A stretch of DNA of 49,481 nucleotides from a virus, in the IMG/VR virus record IMGVR_UViG_3300012202_000002, positions 1 through 49,481 of that record. One strand, 5' to 3'. The translations under genes and the position numbers were made by a program. The notes under the pieces were generated by a model, which was not told the origin of the DNA, made no database searches, and worked only from the letters and a program-made list of their open reading frames with translations. How positions within the stretch are numbered: position 1 is the stretch's first letter; each line of letters opens with the position of its first letter. This document shows positions 31,134 to 38,855 of this stretch, piece after piece.

Positions 31134-32696
31134 CTAGGAATTAGCGGGTTGGGCGGAAGGAGGGTAGCCATCGACGTAGGATTTGCAACGCCCGCGCGGG
31201 GAGGGAGTAGTGGGAGCGGGCCAGCCATCGATGAAAGATTTAACGGAATGGGTTTTGGAGTGAGAGGGGGGAGGATAGGCGGTGACGTAGCTTTTGGCGA
31301 TTGGAGTAGAAGCCTTGCTGGGAGGGGTGACGGCACCGGCTTGTCCACTGCCTGAACCACCGCTACCGCCGCCACCACCGCTGACGGGGATAGTCAGGAA
31401 TTCGTAGGCACCCATATCCCACAAGCCATCGCCGCCGCGGGTATTACCATCGGGGTCGAGTTGGACGGAGTGGGTAGCGCCGTTGGGAGGAGAGGTAGCG
31501 GGATTAATGAGAGCGCGCCCGACGTTAATCCCGCGGGCGTTGGCGCCGAAGAAATGGAAATCGCCGCTATTGGGGGCTTTGAAGGGCGGGACGATATTGT
31601 AGAGAGCGCCAGGTTCACCTGTGGGATTGGAGGTGTCGTAGGCGTTATGGTCGTGGGCCCACCCGCCTTGGAAGCTGGCACTGGCCCCTACCAGGATATT
31701 GTTCTGGAACTCGCAGCCTGAGATGGTGCCGGTGCTGTTATCGAGTCTGGCACCCAAGGGGAGATGATAGATGGAGTTATTCCAGATATGGACATCGGTG
31801 GCGTTGGCGGCTTGATCGACCTCGAAGGCTCGAGCATTGGAGCTAGGCCAGTCGGCTGCGCCGAAGAGGCAGTTACCGTAGATCCAGGCGTGAGTGGTGT
31901 TGAAGTTAAGGAAGATGCCTTCGACGGTGAAATTGTAGCAGCGGTTATTACGGACAGTGACGTTGGTGCATTCGCCGAAACTTATCACGTTGGGATGCAT
32001 GACACCTGGATTACCGGTGCCGGAATCGTGCAGCAGGCAACCTTCGATGAGCATGTTATTGAAGACACCGGCATTAACGGCAAAGAAGATAGAGGTGTCA
32101 TGCGGACCACCGACCTCGCAGGAGGAAATCGAGTAATCGGACTTCAGTGGGGTGCCGGTGATGTCGAACCCGCGCATGTCGCCGACCTGGGCACTGATTC
32201 CCGGCCAGATGGAGATGCAGGAAATGTTCTTGAGCACGATGTGATCGGTAGGGTTGTTGCCGCTCCAAACACCGGCTTCGCCTCCTCCACTTCCTCCGGT
32301 GTTGCCCCATTTAACTAGGAAAGCAGAGGCCAGCCCAATCGGAGCGCTTCGCCCGTCGAGGGTGACGTACCGGACGGGGCTAGAAAGAGCGCCGATAGTA
32401 ATTCCTACTCCACCGACAGCGTTGATAACGATCTGGGTTGTGGCAAAAGATGGGCTCCAGCCGGGAGCAGCTACGGGAACTGCATCGGAAGAGATCGCTC
32501 GCAATATCTGGATCGGCTGACCGGCTACTCCCCCTTTGTTGATTGGCAAAGCTTGATAGTTGCCGCCAGCTACCCAGATGTTGTCTCCAGATCTGACACT
32601 TACCCAATTGATGTTGGCGAATTCAGTGAAGGCGTTATTCCAATCGCTTCCGTCACCGGTTCCGGTGGCGGCTGTGCGGACGTAGAAATTAGGCAT
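31134..32696 (-). CDS. Parallel beta-helix tailspike-like protein
   Basis: 520 residues. The N-terminus (MPNFYVRTAATGTGDGSDWNNAFTEFANINW, then GDNIWVAGGNY) is the start typical of right-handed beta-helix proteins. Regular turns follow: IVLKNISCISI, DYSISSCEV, MLIEGCLLHDSGTG, VTVRNNRCYNF, AWIYGNCLF, VHIWNNSIYHL, GCEFQNNILVG. After a Gly/Ser hinge, the C-terminus carries three repeats (KSYVTAYPPP, KSFIDGWPAP, KSYVDGYPPS). It could bind or cleave host surface glycans. It is alone on this strand, between early genes and attP. The ATG at 32696 is preferred over an extension to 32981 that covers the zinc-ribbon gene. Confidence 0.82.
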   Translation of the reverse strand: MPNFYVRTAATGTGDGSDWNNAFTEFANINWVSVRSGDNIWVAGGNYQALPINKGGVAGQPIQILRAISSDAVPVAAPGWSPSFATTQIVINAVGGVGITIGALSSPVRYVTLDGRSAPIGLASAFLVKWGNTGGSGGGEAGVWSGNNPTDHIVLKNISCISIWPGISAQVGDMRGFDITGTPLKSDYSISSCEVGGPHDTSIFFAVNAGVFNNMLIEGCLLHDSGTGNPGVMHPNVISFGECTNVTVRNNRCYNFTVEGIFLNFNTTHAWIYGNCLFGAADWPSSNARAFEVDQAANATDVHIWNNSIYHLPLGARLDNSTGTISGCEFQNNILVGASASFQGGWAHDHNAYDTSNPTGEPGALYNIVPPFKAPNSGDFHFFGANARGINVGRALINPATSPPNGATHSVQLDPDGNTRGGDGLWDMGAYEFLTIPVSGGGGGSGGSGSGQAGAVTPPSKASTPIAKSYVTAYPPPSHSKTHSVKSFIDGWPAPTTPSPRGRCKSYVDGYPPSAQPANS

Positions 32697-32720
32697 GTTT
32701 TTTTGGGTTTCTCTTGGGTT
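32697..32720 (-). promoter_or_regulatory. Variant leader motif before the tailspike
   Basis: On the minus strand AACCCAAGAGAAACCC (32720-32705) is followed by A7 and CATG. It resembles the AACCAACAG ... GAACCAA leaders of the early leftward genes with AACCC in place of AACC, and it also lacks a Shine-Dalgarno sequence. Confidence 0.4.
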
Positions 32721-32795
32721 GGCGGGACGATTGGCTAATGATGATAACCTACCTCCCATACAGTTTCCAGAAGCTCTAGAACCAAACGACGCAAG

Positions 32796-32986
32796 ATGAT
32801 AACTGACCCTGATAATCACAGCGTGCCTCTTGACACCTACACTTGCCCGCGCTGCGGACGCGCGTGAGCTACAACCCCAACGACGTGCGCGAGCGCTACT
32901 GTGGCGCTTGCCACGCCTTCGAGGATGACCTCCGGCGGCGCTCTCAATTTCATTCTTGGCCGAAAGTGAGGCGGAATCCAAAATAA
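32796..32986 (+). pseudogene. Frameshifted small zinc-ribbon gene
   Basis: ATG 32796 reads MITDPDNHSVPLDTYTCPRCGRA and stops at 32865. Two bases along, another frame continues with SYNPNDVRERYCGACHAFEDD and ends at 32986. Together they give CPRCGR-SYNPND-YCGACH, the CxxC...CxxC zinc ribbon of a common small phage protein. The break is at GCGCG (32860-32864), where a GC dinucleotide looks inserted. It is either a real inactivating mutation, a recoding site or a sequence error. Confidence 0.7.
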
Positions 32987-32995
32987 AACCGGATT

Positions 32996-33158
32996 TTACG
33001 AGAGAAGGCTAACTAGACTCAAAATCCAGTCTGAAGCGATTCAGGTGTGGGTTCGATCCCCTCCATCGGCACTCCCTAAACTCTCGTAAGACCCTCTAAA
33101 TCCATCACTTACGAGGAGACTACCCTAATCCTATCCTAATCCTATCCCACCCTAATCC
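32996..33158. other. attP region: tRNA-Leu(CAA) 3' part flanked by arm-type repeats
   Basis: 33018-33071 matches the 3' part of a tRNA-Leu: loop CTCAAAA with anticodon CAA, a long variable arm, GGTTCGATCCC and acceptor end CATCGGCA. The 5' anticodon strand breaks pairing at one base, as expected where the att core ends. TTACGAGAG (32996-33004), CTCTCGTAA (33081-33089) and TTACGAGGAG (33109-33118) flank it as likely integrase arm sites. An exact 11-bp tandem repeat CCTAATCCTAT (33124-33145) and a third partial copy follow. The integrase gene starts 430 bp downstream. Confidence 0.8.
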
Positions 33159-33230
33159 ACCACTGAGATAGTCTTAATCGCGACCATTTTGGTGGCGGAA
33201 GTGGGTAGAAACACCGTTGTCGCAATCCTG

Positions 33231-33259
33231 TTGACATACCGAGGGGGTTGAGTTATTAG
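33231..33259 (+). promoter_or_regulatory. Promoter for the integrase operon
   Basis: TTGACA (33231-33236), a 17-base spacer and TATTAG (33254-33259) form a good sigma70-like promoter. The -10 is part of TTATTAGGTTT, a half-site of the dyad family, so a repressor bound there would block transcription. The next ATG is at 33270, so the transcript would have almost no leader. Confidence 0.6.
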
Positions 33260-33269
33260 GTTTCGGCAA

Positions 33270-33590
33270 ATGAATCCATATCAACGGCTCCTCGGAGTCA
33301 TACAATCGAACGGCAAGCTCAATAGCTATTTGGAGAGCAGTTGGGCACGCCGGAATTACACCAGCGAGAACGCCGTCTTTGTCGAGTTTTACCAGAGCAA
33401 CCGCGACGATGTTTGGGAAGTCTTAGGCGATAAGGCCAGGGTTTCAAGGCGGGGGTTGGCCCGCTACGTTGGTGATCTCATCAGCCGATACCGAGTGGCA
33501 AGGGCTCAAGACTTCGAACACGGGCTTGGCATGGAAGCCTTCGAGATAGTGGCTCGGTGGGCAAAGCCAGCCGCTAAGGAGGTGCAGTGA
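33270..33590 (+). CDS. Small protein coupled to the integrase
   Basis: 106 residues, helical and basic (NPYQRLLGVIQSNGKLNSYLESSWARRNYTSENAVFVEFYQ, then KARVSRRGLARYVGDLISRYRVARAQDFEHG). It overlaps the integrase by four bases. Position and charge suggest a directionality or DNA-bending factor, but no family is recognised. It would be leaderless or nearly so. Confidence 0.65.
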   Translation: MNPYQRLLGVIQSNGKLNSYLESSWARRNYTSENAVFVEFYQSNRDDVWEVLGDKARVSRRGLARYVGDLISRYRVARAQDFEHGLGMEAFEIVARWAKPAAKEVQ

Positions 33591-34813
33591 GCAAAATCAG
33601 GACTGTAATCGAGGATAGCGCGCTGCCCTCAGGATGGATAAAGTACCGGAGCGAAACAACCGGCAAAATTACTTTCCAGGTCACAGCCGGAGTGGTAAAC
33701 GGCAAAAAGATGCGCCAAGAGTTTGGCGAGCATCGTTACGGTTCGGTTCGCAATGCGCTGGCAGCAGCCAAGAACTGGGAAAGCGAAATGGAACGCGAGA
33801 TCAGAGTGAATCGCTCTAGCGTCATTGAACTTCCTCCTCGCGATCGCTGGGTCTACTTGGCCTACATCGAAAAGATCCGCGAAGCTGGCATGACGCTCCA
33901 AGAATGCATTGAGGAGGGGCTCAAACGCCGTCAGGAACACACGGTTAAGCGAAGCATTACGGTACAGCACGCAGTCGAAGAGTTTCTCCGCTACAAACGC
34001 GCTCAGAAGTGTAGGGAGAGCTATTTCAAATCGATGGGACCAATGCTGAAAGGTTTTGCCAAAGGCTTCGATGGGGCCAAGCTCAATGAGATCACCCACG
34101 AGCAGATTGAGGAATTCTTGGGTCGTCGCCAGATAAGCGACGGCACCTGGAACAACTGGCGGCGGGATTTGCGCACGCTTTTCAACTTCGCCAAGAGCGA
34201 GCGTAATGGCTGGATCAAGGTCAATCCGGCTGAGAGCATTGTGCACAAAAAAGTCGACCGGGGAGCAGTGACGATCCTCCAAATCGATGAGGCTAAAAAG
34301 CTCAATGAGGCCAAAAAGGTCTTGGCTAAAGCGGTCGAATTTTATCCTCGGCTGGTGCCGTTTTTGGCTCTTGGTATGTTTGGTGGGATACGCCGAGAAG
34401 AGCTGCAAAACGCGCAGTGGGAAGACATCCATTGGGAGCATGGAACCGTGGAAGTGCATAGCGCTAAAAACCGAGACGTGCCTAGTCGCTACGTTCACAT
34501 GCAACCAGTCCTGGTTGCGTGGCTCACCAAGTACCGGCAGGAGTCCGGTCCGATCTGCACGATGCAGTACGCCCGGCGCAATGATCTGCAGGCCCTGTCC
34601 ATCAAAACCGGGGTCGATTGTAGCGATAACATCTACCGGCATTCCTTTGGCTCCTACCATTACGCGGCCTTCGAAGACAAACAGAAGACGATGCTAGAGA
34701 TGGGGCATACCAGCCAGGCGACCTTTGATCGCTACTACAAGCGGGCGATCCCGAAGCGTATTGCCCTTACCTACTGGGAGCTGACACCAGAGGTCGTGCT
34801 CCCAGCTGCATGA
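33587..34813 (+). CDS. int: Tyrosine integrase
   Basis: 408 residues, GTG start with AAGGAGG five bases upstream, the best ribosome site in the window. An N-terminal arm-binding region and a core-binding helical domain (about 120-220) precede the catalytic domain: GMFGGIRREEL (Arg269), YRHSFGSYHY (R351-H352), MGHTSQATFDRYYKR (His374 and Tyr383 or 384). It catalyses site-specific recombination between attP and a host tRNA-Leu gene. The RHSFGSYH pattern is typical of verrucomicrobial integrases as I know them. It follows a small coupled gene and converges on the RHH gene. Confidence 0.93.
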   Translation: MSKIRTVIEDSALPSGWIKYRSETTGKITFQVTAGVVNGKKMRQEFGEHRYGSVRNALAAAKNWESEMEREIRVNRSSVIELPPRDRWVYLAYIEKIREAGMTLQECIEEGLKRRQEHTVKRSITVQHAVEEFLRYKRAQKCRESYFKSMGPMLKGFAKGFDGAKLNEITHEQIEEFLGRRQISDGTWNNWRRDLRTLFNFAKSERNGWIKVNPAESIVHKKVDRGAVTILQIDEAKKLNEAKKVLAKAVEFYPRLVPFLALGMFGGIRREELQNAQWEDIHWEHGTVEVHSAKNRDVPSRYVHMQPVLVAWLTKYRQESGPICTMQYARRNDLQALSIKTGVDCSDNIYRHSFGSYHYAAFEDKQKTMLEMGHTSQATFDRYYKRAIPKRIALTYWELTPEVVLPAA

Positions 34814-34839
34814 GAGGCCCTCCGTGGCGCTTGTTCGCT

Positions 34840-35145
34840 CTACTTGGCTAGCTTCGCCTTCTTTGCGGGCCGCGTGCGCTTTGCCTCTATCGCATTATGC
34901 ACGCTCTCCTGCATAACCGCTCCTGGGGGCCGGGTCCACTTGTAAGGACTCTTGGCCCTCTTGGCTTCTCCGCTCGGGTGGCGTTCGACCACCAAGGGCG
35001 CGTCCCCTTTATCGAGATCGGCCATCACTAGCAGCCGCAAATAATCGGTGCGCGTGAGTCGCAGCTTTGCGGCGCGCACATCGATTTCCTCTTTCATGGA
35101 AGTCGGCAAGGAAAACGAACAGGTTGTATGTGGATCGTCAAGCAT
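34840..35145 (-). CDS. Ribbon-helix-helix protein, candidate lysogeny repressor
   Basis: 101 residues. TTCSFSLPTSMKEEIDVRAAKLRLTRTDYLRLLVMADLDKG (residues 7-47) is strand, helix, turn, helix, as in CopG/Arc repressors. The C-terminus is very basic (KRAKSPYKWTRPP, KRTRPAKKAKLAK). It is divergent from the early genes at 35404 with a dyad-rich gap between, like a lysogenic switch. It may bind the AAAYCCTA or TGWCA half-sites. No Shine-Dalgarno sequence is evident. Confidence 0.7.
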   Translation of the reverse strand: MLDDPHTTCSFSLPTSMKEEIDVRAAKLRLTRTDYLRLLVMADLDKGDAPLVVERHPSGEAKRAKSPYKWTRPPGAVMQESVHNAIEAKRTRPAKKAKLAK

Positions 35146-35205
35146 AGTTGGTACGAGCTAGATACGCATTAGGTGGGTAATTCGGACGTATTGGTATGGG
35201 TAGCT

Positions 35206-35232
35206 ATGCTACATTTTGTTAGGTCTTGTCAA
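35206..35232 (-). promoter_or_regulatory. Leftward promoter for the RHH gene with overlapping half-site
   Basis: On the minus strand TTGACA (35232-35227) and TAGCAT (35211-35206) are separated by 15 bases. GACCTAAC between them matches the dyad half-site. GTAGC TAT GCTAC (35200-35212) is a further small palindrome over the -10. The RHH start is at 35145. Confidence 0.45.
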
Positions 35233-35272
35233 TTAAAAGGTTGCTGGCCAGGGGCGCGTAAAGTGGATAAAA

Positions 35273-35359
35273 GGTTACCATTCCGTAACAGTTAAAGCCT
35301 CTGTAATACTGGATAAGTATGAGAAAATTCGCTCCAGCTTCTCTTGACAAATCCTGTCA
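35273..35359. promoter_or_regulatory. Operator-like repeats before the HTH gene at 35404
   Basis: GTTAC CATTCC GTAAC is an inverted repeat (35273-35288). TTGACAAATCCTGTCA (35344-35359) is a TGACA N5 TGTCA dyad, the same arrangement as at 312-326. Together with 35218-35232 it makes the gap between the RHH and HTH genes a probable control switch. Confidence 0.5.
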
Positions 35360-35403
35360 GCTTCTGATTTTCTCTATCAAGGGAATCCCTCCCGTCCCTC
35401 GCC

Positions 35404-35694
35404 ATGGCTGACGATGACCTTCTCACCTACAAGGAAGCGGCTGAGTATTGCCGCTACAAATCAATCAAACCGTTGCGCGCCGCCGTGCGCAGACGCGAAC
35501 TCAAAGCAATGCGACCCAGCTACAATCGGGTTGTGTTTTTCAAAGGTGAACTTAAGCGTTGGCTTCAAACCAAGAAAAAGCGAATAATCCCATGTTCTGT
35601 TTCCTCGTCCAAATCGTCATACTCGCCCTCGGCTTCATCCTCGGATGGATCGGATGTCTCCTCTACGGCGTCTATTTCCTTCGACGAAAGCTGA
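35404..35694 (+). CDS. Excisionase/MerR-like HTH protein
   Basis: 96 residues. LLTYKEAAEYCRYKSIKPLRAAVRRRELKAMRPSYNRVVFFKGELKRWLQ (about 5-55) is the helix-turn-helix plus wing of excisionase-family DNA-binding proteins. The remaining 36 residues are Ser-rich and out-of-frame with a small membrane gene, so they may be incidental sequence after a lost stop. It is the first rightward gene after the switch region, a normal place for a Cro- or Xis-like factor. Confidence 0.75.
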   Translation: MADDDLLTYKEAAEYCRYKSIKPLRAAVRRRELKAMRPSYNRVVFFKGELKRWLQTKKKRIIPCSVSSSKSSYSPSASSSDGSDVSSTASISFDES

Positions 35695-35732
35695 CTCGGC
35701 AGGTTGGTCAGAGCCCATTGCGCTGGCGATAA
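35592..35732 (+). CDS. 46-residue membrane protein overlapping the HTH gene
   Basis: ATG 35592 reads MFCFLVQIVILALGFILGWI then GCLLYGVYFLRRKLTRQVG, a strong membrane helix and basic tail. It overlaps the HTH gene in another frame by 103 bases. The hydrophobicity is far above chance and it fills the gap before the next gene. It may be an early membrane-acting peptide. Confidence 0.6.
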   Translation: MFCFLVQIVILALGFILGWIGCLLYGVYFLRRKLTRQVGQSPLRWR

Positions 35733-35760
35733 AGCCTTTTTTAAAACCCCCCACTTATCA

Positions 35761-35781
35761 ATTCCTAACAACTCCTGACAA
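35761..35781 (+). promoter_or_regulatory. Half-sites just before the annealing-protein gene
   Basis: ATTCCTAACAACTCCTGACAA ends directly at the ATG at 35782. It holds one CCTAACA and one TGACA element of the dyad family. No Shine-Dalgarno sequence is seen, so the motif may also act in the mRNA leader. Confidence 0.4.
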
Positions 35782-36996
35782 ATGAGCACCGAAGCCAATC
35801 CGTTCGCGGGCGCCGTCGATGGCGAGACCGAAGGCAAAGAGACCGTGCGCAGCGCGCGCCTAGAGGTGATGCCTCCCACCGTGATCGAATCTCTCAACCG
35901 GGCCGAGATCGATGTAGCGATCACTACGGCCAAGCGCTACCCGCGCGACATCGATAACTCGCTCCGGAATATCAAAACGCTCGCGATTAAGAACGGCGAC
36001 ATCGCCGCGACCTGCTCTTACGGAGTGCCGCGCGCCGGAAAGGTGATCGTGGGCCCGAGCGTGCACTTCGCTCGGATCATTGCTACCTACTGGGGCAATA
36101 TCAATGCTCTGGCGCGCGTGGTCGATGCCGACCGGGACAACGCCACCTGTCAGGGGGTCTGCCACGACATGGAAACCAATTACCGCTTTGCGATCGAGAT
36201 CGAGTGGCCAGTCCAGCCACCGCATAACGATACGCCAGAGCGCTGGAAGGATCAGATGCGCCTGGCCAAGGATGCAGGCACCGCCGTTGCTTTCCGGCGC
36301 GCGGTTTACGGGTGTCTGCCCTACGCGCTATTTCGTCCGATCTGGAAAGAGACGCAGTTTGTCGCAGGCGGCAAAGGTAAGAGCTTCGAGGAGCGAAAAA
36401 CCAACATGTTCAGTGCCTTTAAAGAGCTAGGAGTAAATGAGCAGGAGGTCTGGGCTTTCCGGGGCTATACCGGCAAAGAAGCAATCACCGCTGAGGATCT
36501 GATTGAACTCTATGCGCTCATTACTGCGATCACTGATAAGATGGTGACAGTTGAAGAAGTCTTTGGTCCACGCGGGACCGCTGCGGTCAAGGCGCAAATT
36601 CCAAAATCCAAGGCGCAAAAAACCAAAGCCCCAGATGAACCCGATAAAGCAAAGCCGACTCAAACTGAACAACCCAAGGATGCGGCGAAAAAAGAAGAAC
36701 CGCCAGTACCAACACCCGCCGAGGCGTCTCCGCAAGAAAAGCAACAGCCAGCAGCAGAGCCGTCAAAAAAAGACGACCGGCCCAAAGTCGAAAACATCCT
36801 TGTGGCTCAAATCAAAGATCGCCTCACAAACGCTGGGGTAAATGAGGCGCAGTTCTTAGGCTGGCTGCGCAAGATCGGATGCATCGGGCTCTCGGTCACG
36901 ATGTTAGAAACCGTTGCGGAGAAGTGGCTCAGGATGGCGCTCTCGGATTGGGAAGGAGTCTTGGAACAACTCAAGGAGAAACAAGTCGATGCCTGA
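35782..36996 (+). CDS. Phage annealing/recombination protein (RecT-like functional type)
   Basis: 404 residues. The core (about 30-265) contains EIDVAITTAKRYPRDI, AATCSYGVPRAGKVIVGPSVHFARIIATYWGNI, DMETNYRFAIEIEWP and GTAVAFRRAVYGCLP, which follows a family of phage proteins that I believe act as single-strand annealing or recombination proteins. A Lys/Pro/Gln-rich linker (about 275-335) connects to a small C-terminal helical domain. The next gene is a PD-(D/E)XK nuclease, so the two form a likely Red-like pair. The ssDNA-annealing function is inferred from this pairing and the pattern. Confidence 0.7.
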   Translation: MSTEANPFAGAVDGETEGKETVRSARLEVMPPTVIESLNRAEIDVAITTAKRYPRDIDNSLRNIKTLAIKNGDIAATCSYGVPRAGKVIVGPSVHFARIIATYWGNINALARVVDADRDNATCQGVCHDMETNYRFAIEIEWPVQPPHNDTPERWKDQMRLAKDAGTAVAFRRAVYGCLPYALFRPIWKETQFVAGGKGKSFEERKTNMFSAFKELGVNEQEVWAFRGYTGKEAITAEDLIELYALITAITDKMVTVEEVFGPRGTAAVKAQIPKSKAQKTKAPDEPDKAKPTQTEQPKDAAKKEEPPVPTPAEASPQEKQQPAAEPSKKDDRPKVENILVAQIKDRLTNAGVNEAQFLGWLRKIGCIGLSVTMLETVAEKWLRMALSDWEGVLEQLKEKQVDA

Positions 36997-38152
36997 AATT
37001 GAAATCCCAGCGCACGTTCGTTATCCGCGCGGCAGCGCGTTCTGGATCTACTCCAACTGCGACATTTCTTTCGAGCTGATGCATAAGGCCGGGGAAGAAC
37101 CAGCGACGGTTTTTGCCGACAAAGGCACTAAATTGCATTCGGTCTGGGCCGGACGGCTGTCCCCGACTGCGCTCAGCAAAGAAGAATTCGAGGATTGGGA
37201 AGATGGCGAGGACCGCTACCAGCTGGCGCTGCGCACCTGGTTGCAAGGCGAAGAGAAGCCGCACCTGCTCATGACTGAGCACCGCTTCTGGATGCGGATG
37301 GGACTGAGGCCGATCTATTCGGGGCAACCGGATAAGGTGGCAGTGGTTGGCCCGCGCGCGTTCATCCCTGACTTTAAAAGCGGGTGGCATCCACCGGATG
37401 CGATTAGCGCCACCAACTCGCAGCTGCGCTCCTACGTCCCGCTGGTTCATCAGGAGATTGAAGGCATCGAGGAGATCACGGTCAAAATCGTTAAACCTGG
37501 GAAACAAGATCCAGCCGCAGTTTTCAATAAAGACGCGATTCTCGACGCGACCGCTTGGGCGATTGAGGTAGTGGGCCGGATCAAAGCGCCGGGTGAAAAG
37601 AAACCTAACCGTGGGGCCTGGTGCCAATACTGCTCGGGCAAAGTGTTGTGCCCGCTCTGGCGGGACGAACTCAAGAGCTTGGCGGTACTCAAAGTCAATG
37701 CGGTTGCCGAAGTCACTGACCAGGTGCTGCGCGAGATGGGCCCGCGCCTCTCAATAGCTAAAAAGGTAATCGAGCGCTTGGAAGCGTGGTTAGAAAAACG
37801 AGTCAAAGAAGTCCCAGAGCTTTTCCCAGAGTGGCGGATCGAACCCGGCGACGAACGGCGGAAGGTGGTTAATCTCTCCAAAGCCTTTGGAATTCTGCAT
37901 GAGGCTGGAGTCACGCCAGAGGAATTCATCGCCGCCTGCGATGCGCCGGTCGGCGAACTGGAAAACCTCTTTAAAATTCACAAGGGACTCAAAGGCGCAG
38001 TGGCACAAACCGAGTTCAATAAAGCGCTGGGCGATGCGATCGAGAAAAAACGCAACCGGGATAAGCTGGTCTACATCCCGAGCTTACCACAAGGCAATGG
38101 TGAACCGGCCAGGCGAGAGGAAGAGGAACACGCGGAGTTGCCTTTTGTTTAA
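36989..38152 (+). CDS. PD-(D/E)XK exonuclease with Cys cluster
   Basis: 387 residues, with AAGGAGA before the ATG. IYSGQPDKVAVVG and FIPDFKSG (Asp128, Lys130) carry the catalytic Asp and D-x-K of the fold. WCQYCSGKVLCP (about 211-222) is a CxxC...C cluster as in Cas4/AddB-type nucleases that bind an iron-sulfur centre. GTKLHSVW near 45-52 fits the N-terminal helix motif. It should resect DNA ends for the partner annealing protein, which it overlaps by eight bases. Confidence 0.8.
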   Translation: MPEIEIPAHVRYPRGSAFWIYSNCDISFELMHKAGEEPATVFADKGTKLHSVWAGRLSPTALSKEEFEDWEDGEDRYQLALRTWLQGEEKPHLLMTEHRFWMRMGLRPIYSGQPDKVAVVGPRAFIPDFKSGWHPPDAISATNSQLRSYVPLVHQEIEGIEEITVKIVKPGKQDPAAVFNKDAILDATAWAIEVVGRIKAPGEKKPNRGAWCQYCSGKVLCPLWRDELKSLAVLKVNAVAEVTDQVLREMGPRLSIAKKVIERLEAWLEKRVKEVPELFPEWRIEPGDERRKVVNLSKAFGILHEAGVTPEEFIAACDAPVGELENLFKIHKGLKGAVAQTEFNKALGDAIEKKRNRDKLVYIPSLPQGNGEPARREEEEHAELPFV

Positions 38153-38172
38153 ATTCAGCAGAGCAATTAAAA

Positions 38173-38552
38173 ATGGAGCTAGAACTATGGCTCGGCGGTT
38201 ACCTTATACCCAGCCTCAACTCGACCTACGGGAAGATGTGGGCCAACAAGTACGCGATCATTGGGGAAAAGCGCAAGGCCGAGCGCGCCCTATTGTCCGC
38301 ATTACTCGCTACGCAATCCAGCTCCTCGATGAGTTCGACAACCTCAAAGGAGCTGCCAAGTTCCTTATTGATCAGCTCCGCTATTCAAAACTTATCCGCG
38401 AAGATCGAGCGACGGAAGTCGAGATCGAAGTTACGCAAGTCAAAGTTAGCCGTCGTGTTGAAGAAGGGACCCATGTCAAAATCTTTTATCCAGCTCAACC
38501 CGCATCTGGCTCGCGCGCGGGAGTTGGCAGAGTCACCCTTCCTGTAGAATAA
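38173..38552 (+). pseudogene. rusA: RusA-type Holliday junction resolvase split by a frameshift
   Basis: Frame 1 (ATG 38173) starts as RusA: LGGYLIPSLNSTYGKMWANKYAIIGEKRKAERA. Frame 2 carries the rest: PIVRITRYAIQLLDEFDNLKGAAKFLIDQLRYSKLIREDRA and EIEVTQVKVSRRVEEGTHVKI, including the Asp-rich DNL core. A -1 shift at GCCC near 38282-38285 joins them cleanly. Each frame alone also stays open past the join (frame 1 to 38547; frame 2 from ATG 38187 to 38552). It is either a broken gene, a programmed frameshift or a lost C in the assembly. Confidence 0.72.
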
Positions 38553-38576
38553 CAATGCCATAGGAATGCCATTATT

Positions 38577-38855
38577 ATGATCGGCAAAATCTTGAGCGAA
38601 GAAGAGACCACTCGGCTCAAAGAGCGGATGAAGCGCATGGCCCAAGAGTTAGAGGAGTACGGCAACGGCGCGGTCGTGTTAGCTTCGATCGAGGATAGCG
38701 ACGGCGCTTACATCATGCATTGTCGCAAAGGAAACTTTCAGCTGATTCGCGGCATGGTCTACGAGTATTTCTACGATTGGCGCTGTGGAGCGGTCAGCGC
38801 AGGAACGGTTAATGATGACGATGGATCGAGCGACGAAGCCGAGATCCGTGAATGA
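38577..38855 (+). CDS. Hypothetical protein of the recombination block
   Basis: 92 residues: a helical N-terminus (SEEETTRLKERMKRMAQELEEYG), a beta section (GAVVLASIEDSDGAYIMHCRKGNF) and an acidic tail. It overlaps the next gene by eight bases. No family is recognised. Confidence 0.65.
   Translation: MIGKILSEEETTRLKERMKRMAQELEEYGNGAVVLASIEDSDGAYIMHCRKGNFQLIRGMVYEYFYDWRCGAVSAGTVNDDDGSSDEAEIRE

Noticed and set aside
32696-32981. N-terminal extension of the tailspike to 32981
   Set aside because: It would run antisense through the zinc-ribbon gene and gives low-complexity Arg/Ala sequence; MPNFYVRTA at 32696 is the usual beta-helix start.
32955-33071. Complete tRNA-Leu with a 5' half at GCCGAAAGTGAGGCGGAAT
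   Set aside because: The 5' half resembles tRNA-Leu but is part of the zinc-ribbon frame, pairs with only five acceptor bases, and the D-arm region is too long. Only the 3' part (att core) is supported.
33629-34660. 343-codon minus-strand frame under the integrase
   Set aside because: It is antisense to a certain integrase and has no motif or start signal.
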